From Chryseolinea lacunae (lineage in GTDB: Bacteria > Bacteroidota > Bacteroidia > Cytophagales > Cyclobacteriaceae), in assembly GCF_016735595.1 (NCBI RefSeq), contig NZ_JAERRB010000011.1, positions 202,870 through 266,869 of the forward strand: a stretch of 64,000 nt of DNA, given 5' to 3'. The notes below the pieces were generated by a model, which did no database searches, had not been told where the DNA came from, and saw only the letters and a program-made list of their open reading frames with translations. Below are positions 1 through 7,601 of the stretch, piece after piece. The translations under genes and the position numbers were made by a program. Each line of letters begins with the position of its first letter. Position 1 is the stretch's first letter.

Positions 1-698
1 CGCGGTTTGTTGGTAGCCTTGTTCTCCACCAGCATGGTGCAAAGCCGCATCGCTTCCAGGCAAAGATCTTTTCGCAGCGTGTTGTTGCTGCTCACAGAAT
101 AATACCCTTCGTTGAACACAAGATACAGTGTGGTGAGCACCGGGTCGAGTCGAACGTCGATCTGCGCTGGATCGGGCATAACAATGTCAATCTTTTCGTC
201 GCGCAGTTTTTCTTTGGCGCGCAGCAGGCGTTTGTTAATGGTTTCTTTTTGGGTGAGAAAGGCGTCGGCAATTTCTTCGATGCCAAAGCCGCACAAGATG
301 CGCAAGGCGAGGCCGACCTGTGCTTCGGCGGGGATCACCGGATGGCAAAGCGCAAACATCATCTGCAATTGACTGTCGTTTATATTTTGCGGCGACAAAT
401 CAAGGTCCGGTTCGTGGACTGTGGGTGTAGCTTTGAGTTGTGGCGAAATTTTAGATTCGAACAGCTCGTGGCGTTGCAGATGGTTTTTGGCTTTGTTCTT
501 GGCCACGGCATACAGCCACGCGGTTGGGTTTGGTGGCGTGCCTTCCAGTCCCCAGGTTTGGGTGGCCGTCAGAAACGTGTCGCTGGCGATGTCTTCGGCC
601 GTTTCCATTTGGTCGAACCCAAAACGCTTGCAAAGCACGGACACGATCTTTCGATACTCCGTTCTGAACAAGTGGGGGATGAGTTCTACGTTGGCCAT
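1..698 (-). CDS. ECF-type RNA polymerase sigma factor (SigJ/DUF6596 group), 3' end outside window
   Basis: About 232 codons are visible, starting at the ATG at 698 (protein begins MANVELIPHLFRTEYRK), with no stop before the window edge. Residues 5-75 carry a sigma-70 region 2 (DQMETAEDIASDTFL, then NPTAWLYAVAKNKAKN). Residues ~115-165 carry region 4 (ALRILCGFGIEEIADAF, TINKRLLRAKEKL). The segment around VLTTLYLVFNEGYY is typical of the long ECF sigma factors of about 400 residues that have an extra C-terminal domain and pair with a YCII protein. Such a gene lies immediately upstream on the same strand at 730-1083, 31 bases away, so the two probably form an operon. What it regulates is unknown. 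Confidence 0.9.
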   Translation of the reverse strand, partial: MANVELIPHLFRTEYRKIVSVLCKRFGFDQMETAEDIASDTFLTATQTWGLEGTPPNPTAWLYAVAKNKAKNHLQRHELFESKISPQLKATPTVHEPDLDLSPQNINDSQLQMMFALCHPVIPAEAQVGLALRILCGFGIEEIADAFLTQKETINKRLLRAKEKLRDEKIDIVMPDPAQIDVRLDPVLTTLYLVFNEGYYSVSSNNTLRKDLCLEAMRLCTMLVENKATNKP

Positions 699-729
699 GC
701 GTGTGGTGATGAAACAGGTGGACGATGGC

Positions 730-1083
730 CTACAGGTTGTGCACCGACACCACCTTTCGCACCTCAACGCTATTGCCTTCGCCGCCCAGGATAGGACACT
801 CGCGGGCCATGTTCACGGCGTCGTCAAAGTCGGCGGCGCGAATCATGATGTAGCCGGCGATGGATTCTTTAATTTCGGCAAAAGGGCCGTCGGTCATCAC
901 ATGGTTGTGTTTCAAAACTTTTCCCTCGGTAGAAAGTCCTTTGCCGCCAACAAATTTGTTCTGCGCCGCGATGCCGCCAACCCAGTCCTGATATTGTTTC
1001 ATGTACACTTGCATCTGCTCGGGCGACGGCTGTGCATCCTTGGTCAGGATGTCGAGCCGGAATAATAATACGAATTCTTCCAT
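730..1083 (-). CDS. YCII-related domain protein
   Basis: A 117-residue protein beginning MEEFVLLFRLDI. It has the ferredoxin-like YCII/DGPF fold: the motif GKGLSTEGKVLKHNHVMTDG followed by GPFAEIKESIAGYIMIRAADFDDAV matches the family, including the conserved DGPFaE..E...GY.ii.A..ldeA pattern. Proteins of this type are almost always encoded next to a SigJ-like sigma factor, as here (gene at 1-698, same strand). The sigma factor family is often annotated as YCII-associated. The biochemical role is not established, although regulation of or partnership with the sigma factor is commonly inferred. The length is normal for the family. Confidence 0.9.
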   Translation of the reverse strand: MEEFVLLFRLDILTKDAQPSPEQMQVYMKQYQDWVGGIAAQNKFVGGKGLSTEGKVLKHNHVMTDGPFAEIKESIAGYIMIRAADFDDAVNMARECPILGGEGNSVEVRKVVSVHNL

Positions 1084-1154
1084 GGTTCACGGTGTGTTTA
1101 TGGTTACTCAATATACTATGAAGGGATCAAAAATCGCCCACACAACGGGGCCTG

Positions 1155-1715
1155 CTATTTTTTTTCGGGTGCATAACACAGCAGCACCACGCCGCTTTTG
1201 AACGTATGCGTCTTGGTGTGCGTCAGGTTCAACGGCATGCGCAGCCCTTTGAAGGTGGGGGTGCCATCGCCCAGCGCCACGGGGTCGATCATAAACTGAT
1301 ATTCGTCGATCAGGCCCGCATCGGCCAGTTGAGTCACCAGTGTGCCGCTGCCCAGCACGGTCATGTCGGTGTTGCCTTTTTTGAGCTTTTTAATTTCATC
1401 GACCACATCGGTTTTCACGAGGCGTGTGTTTTGCCAGCCGGCTTTCTGAAGGGTGCGTGAGAATACAATTTTTTGCGTGCTGTTCATGCCCTTCGCCACG
1501 TCGGGCGCGCTTTCCAGTGCCATGGGTGTGGGCCAATAGCCGGCCATCATTTCGTAGGTGATGCGACCGAAGAGCAGGATCACGGGACCGACGTTCATGG
1601 CCTCGGCGGCATACCGACCTTCTTCCTCGCCGTGTTTGTGCCAGCGGGTGTCGTTGCCAGGACCTTTGAAATAGCCGTTCAGGGTTGTGAAATTGAAGAT
1701 TACGAGCTTTGCCAT
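1155..1715 (-). CDS. Dihydrofolate reductase-fold (RibD C-terminal domain) protein
   Basis: The chosen start is the ATG at 1715 (MAKLVIFNFTTLNGYFKGPG), giving 186 residues. The longer upstream reading lacks family similarity. The fold is that of the RibD C-terminal/DHFR-like reductases: an N-terminal beta strand with TLNGYFKGPG (usual S.DG...), the mid-protein VILLFGRITYEMMAGYW (usual LLGR.TYe.m..yW), the KIVFSRTL strand and the VLGSGTLVTQL motif that would bind NADPH. A free-standing protein like this is not evidence for riboflavin synthesis; members are generic NADPH-dependent reductases of unknown substrate. A TAGTTTTG promoter box lies at 1890-1897. A second, more distant paralogue is at 25317-25907. 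Confidence 0.85.
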   Translation of the reverse strand: MAKLVIFNFTTLNGYFKGPGNDTRWHKHGEEEGRYAAEAMNVGPVILLFGRITYEMMAGYWPTPMALESAPDVAKGMNSTQKIVFSRTLQKAGWQNTRLVKTDVVDEIKKLKKGNTDMTVLGSGTLVTQLADAGLIDEYQFMIDPVALGDGTPTFKGLRMPLNLTHTKTHTFKSGVVLLCYAPEKK

Positions 1716-1889
1716 GGTGTTTTGTTTTTGTTTACGATTGTTTTTATAAAGCCATGACAAACGAAAGGACCCGGATAGGACAAAGCCGACGAAGAAAATT
1801 TTAAAAAAGTTAGTGAGCGAAGACCAGCGCTCCGTGAAAACTAAATTTTCAGTGAATCCGAACTGTCGATTCTTTTTTATCTTCGGATA

Positions 1890-1897
1890 CAAAACTA
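1890..1897 (-). promoter_or_regulatory. Bacteroidota -7 promoter box (TAGTTTTG) for the RibD-like gene
   Basis: On the minus strand the octamer TAGTTTTG matches the TANNTTTG consensus of the Bacteroidota primary sigma factor, about 170 bases upstream of the start at 1715. On the plus strand the near-match TATCTTCG at 1879-1886 lies just before the ATG at 1904. The interval therefore looks like a compact divergent promoter region. Confidence 0.4.
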
Positions 1898-1903
1898 AAG
1901 ATT

Positions 1904-2722
1904 ATGGAAACATCAGACACCGGCACGTCGCCGGTCTTGTTGGGCGTGGAGCCGGTTCTTCCCGTTGCCAGCGTCACCGATACCATATCGTATTGGCACA
2001 ACGTGTTGGGCTTCCCAGCGCATTGGACATGGGGCGAACCACCGAATCATGGTGCCGTTTCGTGGCACGGCCTGCAGATACAGTTTTCGCTCACGCCCGA
2101 AGTTTCGGCAGGGCAAGCCATTTTCATCAACGTCCGAAATCTGCCCGCGCTCTACGCATTTCATCAGACCCAGGGCGCCGACATTGTGGATCCCCTTGAA
2201 AACAAACCCTGGCACATGGCCGGCTACACGTTGCGCGACATCAACGGCCACTACATCAACTTTGGTGGTGCCTTGTTGTCGGAGCGGGGCACCAACGATG
2301 CACACATGCCGGCGGATATTGCCATCGTGGCCCGCACCCCCACCGCCGAAGAATACGCACACCTGATCGCCGCCGTGGGCTGGACAGCCACGACCAACCT
2401 ACACCTGACCACCACCATTCTTGCTGCACCGGTATTCGCCGTTGTGGCCCAGCATAAAACGTCGGGTCAGGTTGTGGGCTGCGCCTTGTTGCTCAGCGAC
2501 AACGCCAGTGTGTATTATGTGAAAGATGTGATGGTGCACCCGGAGTGGCAAGGCAAGCGCATAGGCACGACCCTCATGCAGACCCTGCGTCAATGGCTGG
2601 ACAAACACGCGCCAAACAACGCATTGGCTACCCTCATCACAGGTGAGAACCTCACACCTTTTTATCGGCAAGTGGGATTCGTTCCGGCGTTTGGGATGAT
2701 GCAATGGATACGGAAGGAGTGA
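1904..2722 (+). CDS. VOC (glyoxalase-like) domain fused to GNAT acetyltransferase
   Basis: A 272-residue protein with two domains. Residues ~12-125 are a vicinal-oxygen-chelate domain (EPVLPVASVTDTISYWHNVLGF, then HMAGYTLRDINGHYINFGG, the usual ...v.DPdGn.l.f ending). Residues ~132-272 are a GNAT N-acetyltransferase: YVKDVMVHPEWQGKRIGTTLMQ contains the acetyl-CoA pyrophosphate loop (Q/R-x-x-G-x-G/A), followed by the C-terminal FYRQVGFVPA strand. VOC domains often bind or inactivate small molecules such as antibiotics, and GNATs acetylate amines. The substrate of this fusion is unknown. It stands alone, divergent from the gene at 1155-1715. Confidence 0.88.
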   Translation: METSDTGTSPVLLGVEPVLPVASVTDTISYWHNVLGFPAHWTWGEPPNHGAVSWHGLQIQFSLTPEVSAGQAIFINVRNLPALYAFHQTQGADIVDPLENKPWHMAGYTLRDINGHYINFGGALLSERGTNDAHMPADIAIVARTPTAEEYAHLIAAVGWTATTNLHLTTTILAAPVFAVVAQHKTSGQVVGCALLLSDNASVYYVKDVMVHPEWQGKRIGTTLMQTLRQWLDKHAPNNALATLITGENLTPFYRQVGFVPAFGMMQWIRKE

Positions 2723-2768
2723 GACGGCAGCGTTAACAGATGAAAGGCGATGCCTTTGCGATGTGCAG

Positions 2769-3404
2769 TTAAAACAATTTATAGCCTAATGCCGCCTGAT
2801 ACCAAACGTATTTGTAGCGGGGTGTGAGATCGGTTGAACTGTTGGTGTTGGGCAGCACATCCCAACCCAGCCGCGTGCTAAACACCAGGTGCTGGACAAT
2901 GAACTCGGCGCCGATAACAATTGCGACATTGGTTTTTCGGACTGGCTCGCGATTAAACTCATCGCGTGTGGCAGGAGCGCCCGCCGAAAACGAATCGTGA
3001 TGGCGGAGCAAGTATGAAAATTGCGGCCCCGCCAACAACGAAATAAAGCGAGCAGGTTTGATCACCAGCAGCACGGGAACATCAAGATGGTTTGTGGTTC
3101 GGGTAAAAGAATAAGGATTGGTAGGCGAGGTGCCCGTGCCCTTGATGCCGCGGGTGGAAAACAGAACTTCGGGCTGGAGGCTGAGCGACCGGCAGAGAGG
3201 AATCTCCATAAACAAACCTCCCGCAAAATTAACGGTGGGCTTGGCGGTGAAAGCCTCCGGCAGGGCATAGGCACTGGAGAAATTGATGCCTGCTTTCAGA
3301 CCGACGTTCCATTGTGAGTGCCCGTGCACAAACACCGTATCCTGACTATAGCCGGTGAAGGATATTGCGAACAGGACAAGGAAGGAGATGACGAGCGTTT
3401 TCAT
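2769..3404 (-). CDS. Outer-membrane beta-barrel protein (PorT/OmpW-like)
   Basis: 211 residues starting MKTLVISFLVLFAISFTGYSQ, a signal peptide with likely cleavage after Gly-Tyr-Ser-Gln. The mature part has alternating amphipathic strands typical of the outer_membrane_beta-barrel 2 family: NVGLKAGINFSSA, FAGGLFMEIPLCRSLSLQPEV, a long LDVPVLLVI turn, FISLLAGPQFSYLL, a C-terminal YQAALGYKLF ending in an aromatic residue. Its ATG overlaps the stop of the 67-residue gene at 3401-3604 by ATGA, which suggests translational coupling. The role is probably structural or a small porin; the exact function is unknown. Confidence 0.85.
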   Translation of the reverse strand: MKTLVISFLVLFAISFTGYSQDTVFVHGHSQWNVGLKAGINFSSAYALPEAFTAKPTVNFAGGLFMEIPLCRSLSLQPEVLFSTRGIKGTGTSPTNPYSFTRTTNHLDVPVLLVIKPARFISLLAGPQFSYLLRHHDSFSAGAPATRDEFNREPVRKTNVAIVIGAEFIVQHLVFSTRLGWDVLPNTNSSTDLTPRYKYVWYQAALGYKLF

Positions 3405-3604
3405 ATTGCTACGTTAACAGCCGATTTGGAATGCTGGCACTGGCTATGCGGCACAAGCTCATAGTCAAAATAAACACGCGCTTTTTTGTCGATGTCTTCG
3501 AAAAGCCTGCAATAATACAGTCCTTTAAAGTAGCGCTCCACCACCAACAGGCGGCCTGGGTTTATGCTATCGCACACAATGTCGTTTTCGCTATATCGTG
3601 TCAT
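3401..3604 (-). CDS. Small conserved-type protein, paralogue of 5782-5973
   Basis: 67 residues beginning MTRYSENDIVCDSINPG. A segment of about 40 residues (INPGRLLVVERYFKGLYYC ... VYFDYELV) aligns with the 63-residue protein at 5782-5973, sharing NP, L, RY, YYC, K, YF and ELV at equivalent positions (about 15 of 40 identical). The pattern resembles YodC-like (DUF2158) small proteins, in which a short beta-barrel holds a conserved C-W/F pair, but I cannot confirm membership. It is translationally coupled (ATGA) to the outer-membrane barrel gene at 2769-3404. Function unknown. Confidence 0.65.
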   Translation of the reverse strand: MTRYSENDIVCDSINPGRLLVVERYFKGLYYCRLFEDIDKKARVYFDYELVPHSQCQHSKSAVNVAI

Positions 3605-3636
3605 CGCAGATTGTGTTTAAATGTGTTAGTTGGTCA

Positions 3637-3987
3637 TCAGACCTCTACCTCTTCATAGCCGCTTTTGATTACTGTGGATATCATTTTGAACCGCACGTTG
3701 GCCGTGATGGAGTTTCTGGAATGCGCCGGAATGATGATAGACTGGCCCACTTCAAGCGAGTTGCTCACACCATCGATAAGGATCTGCGCCGTTCCATCGA
3801 TCACTTGAATGAACGTGTCAAAGGCCGATGATTTCTCGGTGAGGGCTTCTCCTGAATCGAACGAAACAACCGAAACATTTCCAGTCGTTTTTTTCATGAT
3901 GGTTTTTATGACCACGGAATTGGGGACGTATTCAATAATCTCGACGATGATGAATAACTTTGATTTTTCGACTTCAGAATTTTCCAC
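3637..3987 (-). CDS. Cupin-fold protein lacking the usual metal histidines
   Basis: 116 residues. From about residue 35 to 110 the pattern is a small single-domain cupin: VSFDSGEALTEKSSAFDTFI, then QVIDGTAQILIDG, then LEVGQSIIIPAHSRNSITA. Family members usually have E-H-x-x-x-x-D in the first motif and P-x-x-x-x-H in the second. Here the first histidine position is lysine or serine and the second is asparagine or serine, so canonical metal binding looks lost or altered. The N-terminal 30 residues (MENSEVEKSKLFIIVEII) are extra. Likely a small-molecule-binding or non-catalytic cupin. Neighbours: a microprotein gene downstream and the CsbD remnant upstream, same strand. Confidence 0.75.
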   Translation of the reverse strand: MENSEVEKSKLFIIVEIIEYVPNSVVIKTIMKKTTGNVSVVSFDSGEALTEKSSAFDTFIQVIDGTAQILIDGVSNSLEVGQSIIIPAHSRNSITANVRFKMISTVIKSGYEEVEV

Positions 3988-4024
3988 TGCATAGAAGTTT
4001 AGTTAAACGGTGTGCCGATAGAAA

Positions 4025-4050
4025 AGAAGCTGGGCAGGCAGCTTTTTTCG
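4025..4050 (-). terminator. Probable intrinsic terminator of the CsbD-type gene
   Basis: A hairpin with AAGCTG/CAGCTT arms around a GGCAGG loop, flanked by short A and T tracts. It sits about 13 bases after the shifted-frame stop of the CsbD-type gene at 4063. Confidence 0.5.
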
Positions 4051-4062
4051 TTTAAGCCTGGG

Positions 4063-4276
4063 TTATGCCTTTGCCGTGGGCTTTCCCTTTTTAATTATGT
4101 TGATGAGCTCTTCTCTTTTTTTGTGTAGCCGGGCCTCCATACGGACAAGCAGTTCCGGTTTCGAATTTCAGATCGGCGTCGGTGAGTTGTGCATATTTCA
4201 GCTTCAATAGTTTCGACTGCATGGCCCAATCGCCGGTGATCGTAAAAACTTCAATTGGTTTTTTTGTGGTTTCCAT
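4063..4276 (-). pseudogene. CsbD-type stress protein gene interrupted by a frameshift
   Basis: From the ATG at 4276 the frame reads METTKKPIEVFTITGDWAMQ, then KLLKLKYAQLTDADLKFETG, which is the N-terminal half of Bacteroidota CsbD-like proteins (…GDWn..kgklKqKYaqLTDdDL.f..G). After ETG the open frame turns into TACPYGGPATQKKRRAHQHN. Shifting by one base gives ELLVRMEARLHKKREELINI followed by IKKGKPTAKA and a stop at 4063, which is the expected C-terminal half. The shift lies near 4150-4156. The whole product would be about 70 residues, normal for the family, whose members are small hydrophilic stress-induced proteins of unknown mechanism. Either the gene is broken or there is an assembly indel. 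Confidence 0.75.
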
Positions 4277-4729
4277 TCGTTTCGTTTTAGTGGACGACCT
4301 TACAAAGGACGCGCTATTACCAGCTTGAAGTCTTATACATTATGTCGGGAATCTTGCATAGATCCCATGTTCTTCGCTTGCACCGATCCAGACTCGCCTC
4401 GTTTTGGGGAATATCTTGCCCGATAAAGATGCAAGTTTAAAAGGCAGCGCCGCATAGCCATCAGCTAAAAGGAAAGGGACAGACGTTTTAGTTTCTGTCC
4501 GCTTTCACTGTCAACTATATAGGACGATGTATTATTGATGCACCTGGCGGTTTCTGAATGTGGTCCTTGAAATGGGGTAAGCAATTTGTTTCGGGCGAGT
4601 CGTCCCGTGTTGACAGGTGAGGCAGACAGGTGAGGCAGTAAGCAAAGGTGATGATTCCACCAGTGCTGCTGTTACAGATATATTGTATCTTTTATAGATT
4701 TCTCACATAATGCGCTAACATAGCATCGA
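4277..4729. other. Intergenic region, no gene seen
   Basis: No open frame here looks coding. It contains a hairpin with perfect 7-base arms GGACAGA/TCTGTCC (4477-4483 and 4494-4500) and a perfect tandem copy of the 13-mer GACAGGTGAGGCA (4612-4624 and 4625-4637). The hairpin could end transcription from the AraC-type gene at 4730-5290. Confidence 0.5.
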
Positions 4730-5290
4730 TCAAAGACTTTCCAGATTGCCTTTTCGGGATTGCCGCATTTTTTTGAAGTAGGAGGGGGTGAGTCCTGTGA
4801 TTTTTTTGAACTGGTTCGACAGATGGGCCACGCTGCTGTAATGCAGCTTGTAGGAAATTTCGGTGAGGTTCAACTCATCGTAGAGCAGAAGTTCTTTCAC
4901 CCGCTCTATTTTATGAATGATGATGAATTGTTGAATGGTGATGCCCTTCACCTCCGAAAATATGTTGGACAGGTAGGTGTAGTCGTAGTTTAGCTTTTCG
5001 CTGATGTAGTCGGAATAGTTTTGCGTGGGCAGCTCGTCGGAGTAATGAATCATTTCCGTGATCACATTTTTGATTCGTTCAATCAGGATGCTCTTTTTGT
5101 CGTCTAGCAGCTCCAGTCCCGATTTCAGAAGGTTTTCGCGAAGCTGTTCCCGTTGCGTGAGGCTCATTTCTTCCAGTACCTCAACCAAACCCAGGTCCAC
5201 AATCACGGCATGAAGTCCCAGTTTATTCAGTTCCTCCTTCACAAGTAGTTTGCACCGCAGGCTGACCATATACTTGATGTACAGTTTCAT
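4730..5290 (-). CDS. AraC-family transcriptional regulator
   Basis: The start chosen is the second ATG (5290, MKLYIKYMVSLRCKLLVKEE), because this opening is typical of a short Bacteroidota AraC subgroup; 186 residues. The C-terminal ~100 residues form the two-helix-turn-helix AraC domain: LNYDYTYLSNIFSEVKG for the first helix pair, then LNLTEISYKLHYSSVAHLSN and QFKKITGLTPSYFKKMRQSR for the second, with the conserved G.TP..y...R signature. The N-terminal half lacks a recognisable cupin sensor domain. The target genes are unknown; no obvious regulatory partner lies next to it. Confidence 0.9.
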   Translation of the reverse strand: MKLYIKYMVSLRCKLLVKEELNKLGLHAVIVDLGLVEVLEEMSLTQREQLRENLLKSGLELLDDKKSILIERIKNVITEMIHYSDELPTQNYSDYISEKLNYDYTYLSNIFSEVKGITIQQFIIIHKIERVKELLLYDELNLTEISYKLHYSSVAHLSNQFKKITGLTPSYFKKMRQSRKGNLESL

Positions 5291-5781
5291 TTCATGGTGT
5301 TGGGGCACGCTGCGGGGGTTTTATGTGCAATCTTTCTCAAAGATACGCAATGATTGCTTCCCGGTCACTTGGGCCGATGAGGCGTAATCAACCAACACCA
5401 GTCCTTCCCAATTCGTTCTGCCCATCCCAACCTGTGAATAGTGTAACATTTCAGAATTTGAATGCAATACTTGCTGCGCCGGGAATGACGACCTTTATAG
5501 ATTAAGGTGACGCAACCTGGCGAGCCCCAGACGGCACTTTAAATCAATGCTACGTTTTAAATTCTTTATTATGAACAAACACTCCACATGCCCTGTTTCA
5601 ATGTTGACGTCTGTCAGCGGTGGTACTACAAAGAATTTACAGCGGATGATGATCTCCTGGAAGAAAATTCAAATCACGGTAAGGAATACGGCAGGGGTTT
5701 GCCTCTAGGGACACCGTTTGCCAACCGGCGGTGTCTTCACTTTTCAACGTCCTAAACATAGTCCAAAAAAAATAACAAAAA
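5291..5781. other. Intergenic region with only weak open frames
   Basis: Two overlapping short plus-strand frames exist, 5571-5708 (45 codons) and 5588-5755 (55 codons, MPCFNVDVCQRWYYKEF...). Neither matches anything I recognise nor has clear translation signals. A GACACCG/CGGTGTC hairpin occurs around 5709-5734. I call no gene. Confidence 0.4.
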
Positions 5782-5973
5782 ATGCGAAACACCCCGAGTT
5801 CAGACAATATTTATCCGGTAGGCATGGGCATCACGGCAAAGGTGAATCCTGACTTGCCGCTCACCATTGCGCGATACTATCAGCGGATATACTACTGTTC
5901 CGTTGTGGGACAACCAGACCACAAGCACTTCGCGTATTTTGAGCGCGAATTGGTGGCGCCACCGCAGAAATAG
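5782..5973 (+). CDS. Small protein, paralogue of 3401-3604
   Basis: 63 residues (MRNTPSSDNIYPVGMGITAK). The core VNPDLPLTIARYYQRIYYC ... AYFERELVAP aligns with the product of 3401-3604: NP-x-x-x-L, RY, YYC, K, YF and ELV are shared. The G-x-x-V..K..P start followed by a C-x-F tail is reminiscent of YodC-like (DUF2158) small beta-barrel proteins; this is a resemblance, not a proven assignment. The two copies sit 2.2 kb apart on opposite strands. The ATG is preceded by an A-rich leader. Function unknown. Confidence 0.65.
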   Translation: MRNTPSSDNIYPVGMGITAKVNPDLPLTIARYYQRIYYCSVVGQPDHKHFAYFERELVAPPQK

Positions 5974-6568
5974 TGCGCCGTAGTATTTCACAAATAATCA
6001 GGACATGGACAACACTAACGTTTAGAGACCGTGTTGTTCTTTCATCTTAAATAAATTAAATCTTATGAAACTGCTGCTTAAGCTGTGCCCGATAGTAACA
6101 ACCATGACCATGAAAGATATTATTGAAAATATCTTCCGACTGCTTTCCCATCCGCCCTCAGGCCTGGTGGCAAAATTCTCGGCAGTACCCGACGAGATCA
6201 GAAATCCATTTCCCCCGTTCGCAAATACACGTGGCAACGGCATGGAACCATGGAATAAGTTGCGTGCCATGCGCGAATGATGCAAGAAAAATAAAAAGTT
6301 ATGCAACGCGCCGGCCACTGCAAATCGCGACGTTTGGAGAGCGCCAATGAAATAAACTAGAGATGGCGAAAGGTTTGAGCTATGCGCGTTCGGGTGCATC
6401 GGCTCATGTTCGGCACTCATGCAAGTGACTGGCCTTATGAACTTGATCGCGCTATAAATAAACGAGCCTGACAACATTATGTAAGCGCCCTCCGAATGGA
6501 AAGGTCGGATCATGTGACCTGTTTCATTTGGATTTTAAATCGGGCGCATTACAATAAAAAATGAACCA
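5974..6568. other. Intergenic region, no convincing gene
   Basis: A 71-codon plus-strand frame at 6065-6280 (MKLLLKLCPIVTTMTMKDII) and a longer minus-strand frame covering the same bases both lack family resemblance. The first cannot be excluded as a small gene, since its start follows an AT-rich leader. Confidence 0.35.
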
Positions 6569-7477
6569 ATGAAGTTTTTAGAAGTTTTTGGAGCAGAAAG
6601 AATACCCTGGGAACGAATTGACGACATCAAAGACAGCGCTCCCGAAGTGATTGTTTGGGCCATTCCCGCCATGTTTTTCTTTGTGCTGGTGGAACTGGTT
6701 ATCTCGTATAAACAAAACAAAAACTATTACGACAAGAAGGAGACGCTGGGTTCGGTTGGACTTGGGTTGGGCAATGTGCTCATCAGCACGTGGATTAAAG
6801 TGAGCCTGTTCTACATGGCCGTGTGGATCTATAACATTGTGCCGTGGCGCATGGAACTAAACTGGTGGACGCTGGTGCCCTGTTATGTGTTTTTTGATTT
6901 TTGCAGCTACTGGACCCATCGCATTTCGCACAGTCAGCGGTTCTGGTGGGCCACCCACGTGGCACATCATTCCGGCGAACACTACAACCTCACCGTGTCG
7001 TTCAGGCTCAGTTGGGTTCAATACCTGAAAGTTATTTTTCTTTTTCCGGTGGCCGTCATGGGGTTTCACCCGGTCATATTTTTTGTGACCAACCAAATCG
7101 CCATCCTCTTTCAATTCTGGGTTCACACCGAATACATTCGCAGACTTCCCCGTTTTTTCGAATACATCTTTGCCACACCATCCAATCACCGCGTGCACCA
7201 CGGCTCGCAGGAAAAATACATCGACAAAAATTTCGGGGCCACATTCATTTTTTGGGATCGCATGTTCAATACCTATCAAAAGGAAGAGGAGCAGGCCGTG
7301 TATGGTATCACCCACAATATCGAACATAAGGCAAATCCGTTGCACATCAATTTCCATGAATACGCCGACATGTTGCGCGACGTGAAGCATGCTCGTGGAT
7401 GGAAACGAAAACTCTTCTATATCTTTGGAAGCCCGACGCGGATTGCCAACGCTAAAAAGCAGGCACAACGTGCCTAG
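6569..7477 (+). CDS. Sterol desaturase / fatty acid hydroxylase family membrane protein
   Basis: 302 residues with several membrane segments (about 28-46, 65-92, 100-115, 150-180). The di-iron histidine clusters of the family are visible in order: H-x3-H at 117-121 (THRISH), H-x2-HH at 130-134 (THVAHH), a lone histidine near 188 (VHTEYIRRL) and H-x2-HH near 210 (NHRVHHGSQ). These ligate a di-iron centre that uses O2 to hydroxylate or desaturate a lipid. The C-terminal part ends in a basic KKQAQRA tail. The lipid substrate cannot be told from sequence. It stands alone, upstream of the arsenic pair but with a separate leader. Confidence 0.92.
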   Translation: MKFLEVFGAERIPWERIDDIKDSAPEVIVWAIPAMFFFVLVELVISYKQNKNYYDKKETLGSVGLGLGNVLISTWIKVSLFYMAVWIYNIVPWRMELNWWTLVPCYVFFDFCSYWTHRISHSQRFWWATHVAHHSGEHYNLTVSFRLSWVQYLKVIFLFPVAVMGFHPVIFFVTNQIAILFQFWVHTEYIRRLPRFFEYIFATPSNHRVHHGSQEKYIDKNFGATFIFWDRMFNTYQKEEEQAVYGITHNIEHKANPLHINFHEYADMLRDVKHARGWKRKLFYIFGSPTRIANAKKQAQRA

Positions 7478-7573
7478 CAGGTCACGTGATTAACCCGGTG
7501 GCACGCTGCTGAAATCTATTTTCCCCATTTCCTCATAGCACTTCAAAAAAATAAATGTAAAGAAGTGAAACAT

Positions 7574-7593
7574 TAATCGTAATATTACGATTA
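7574..7593. promoter_or_regulatory. Perfect 20-bp palindrome upstream of arsR, likely ArsR operator
   Basis: TAATCGTAATATTACGATTA is a perfect palindrome ending 8 bases before the arsR start codon. Its 16-base core recurs upstream of arsM at 7950-7965. ArsR repressors bind such AT-rich palindromes and release on As(III) binding, so this is probably the autoregulatory operator. Confidence 0.8.
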
Positions 7594-7601
7594 CAACAAA
7601 T

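Noticed and set aside
4612..4637. Perfect tandem 13-mer GACAGGTGAGGCA
   Set aside because: A single two-copy repeat with no genic or regulatory context; probably slippage.
6022..6513. 163-codon minus-strand open frame
   Set aside because: Composition is unlike neighbouring genes, no motif or family is seen, and it has no plausible leader.
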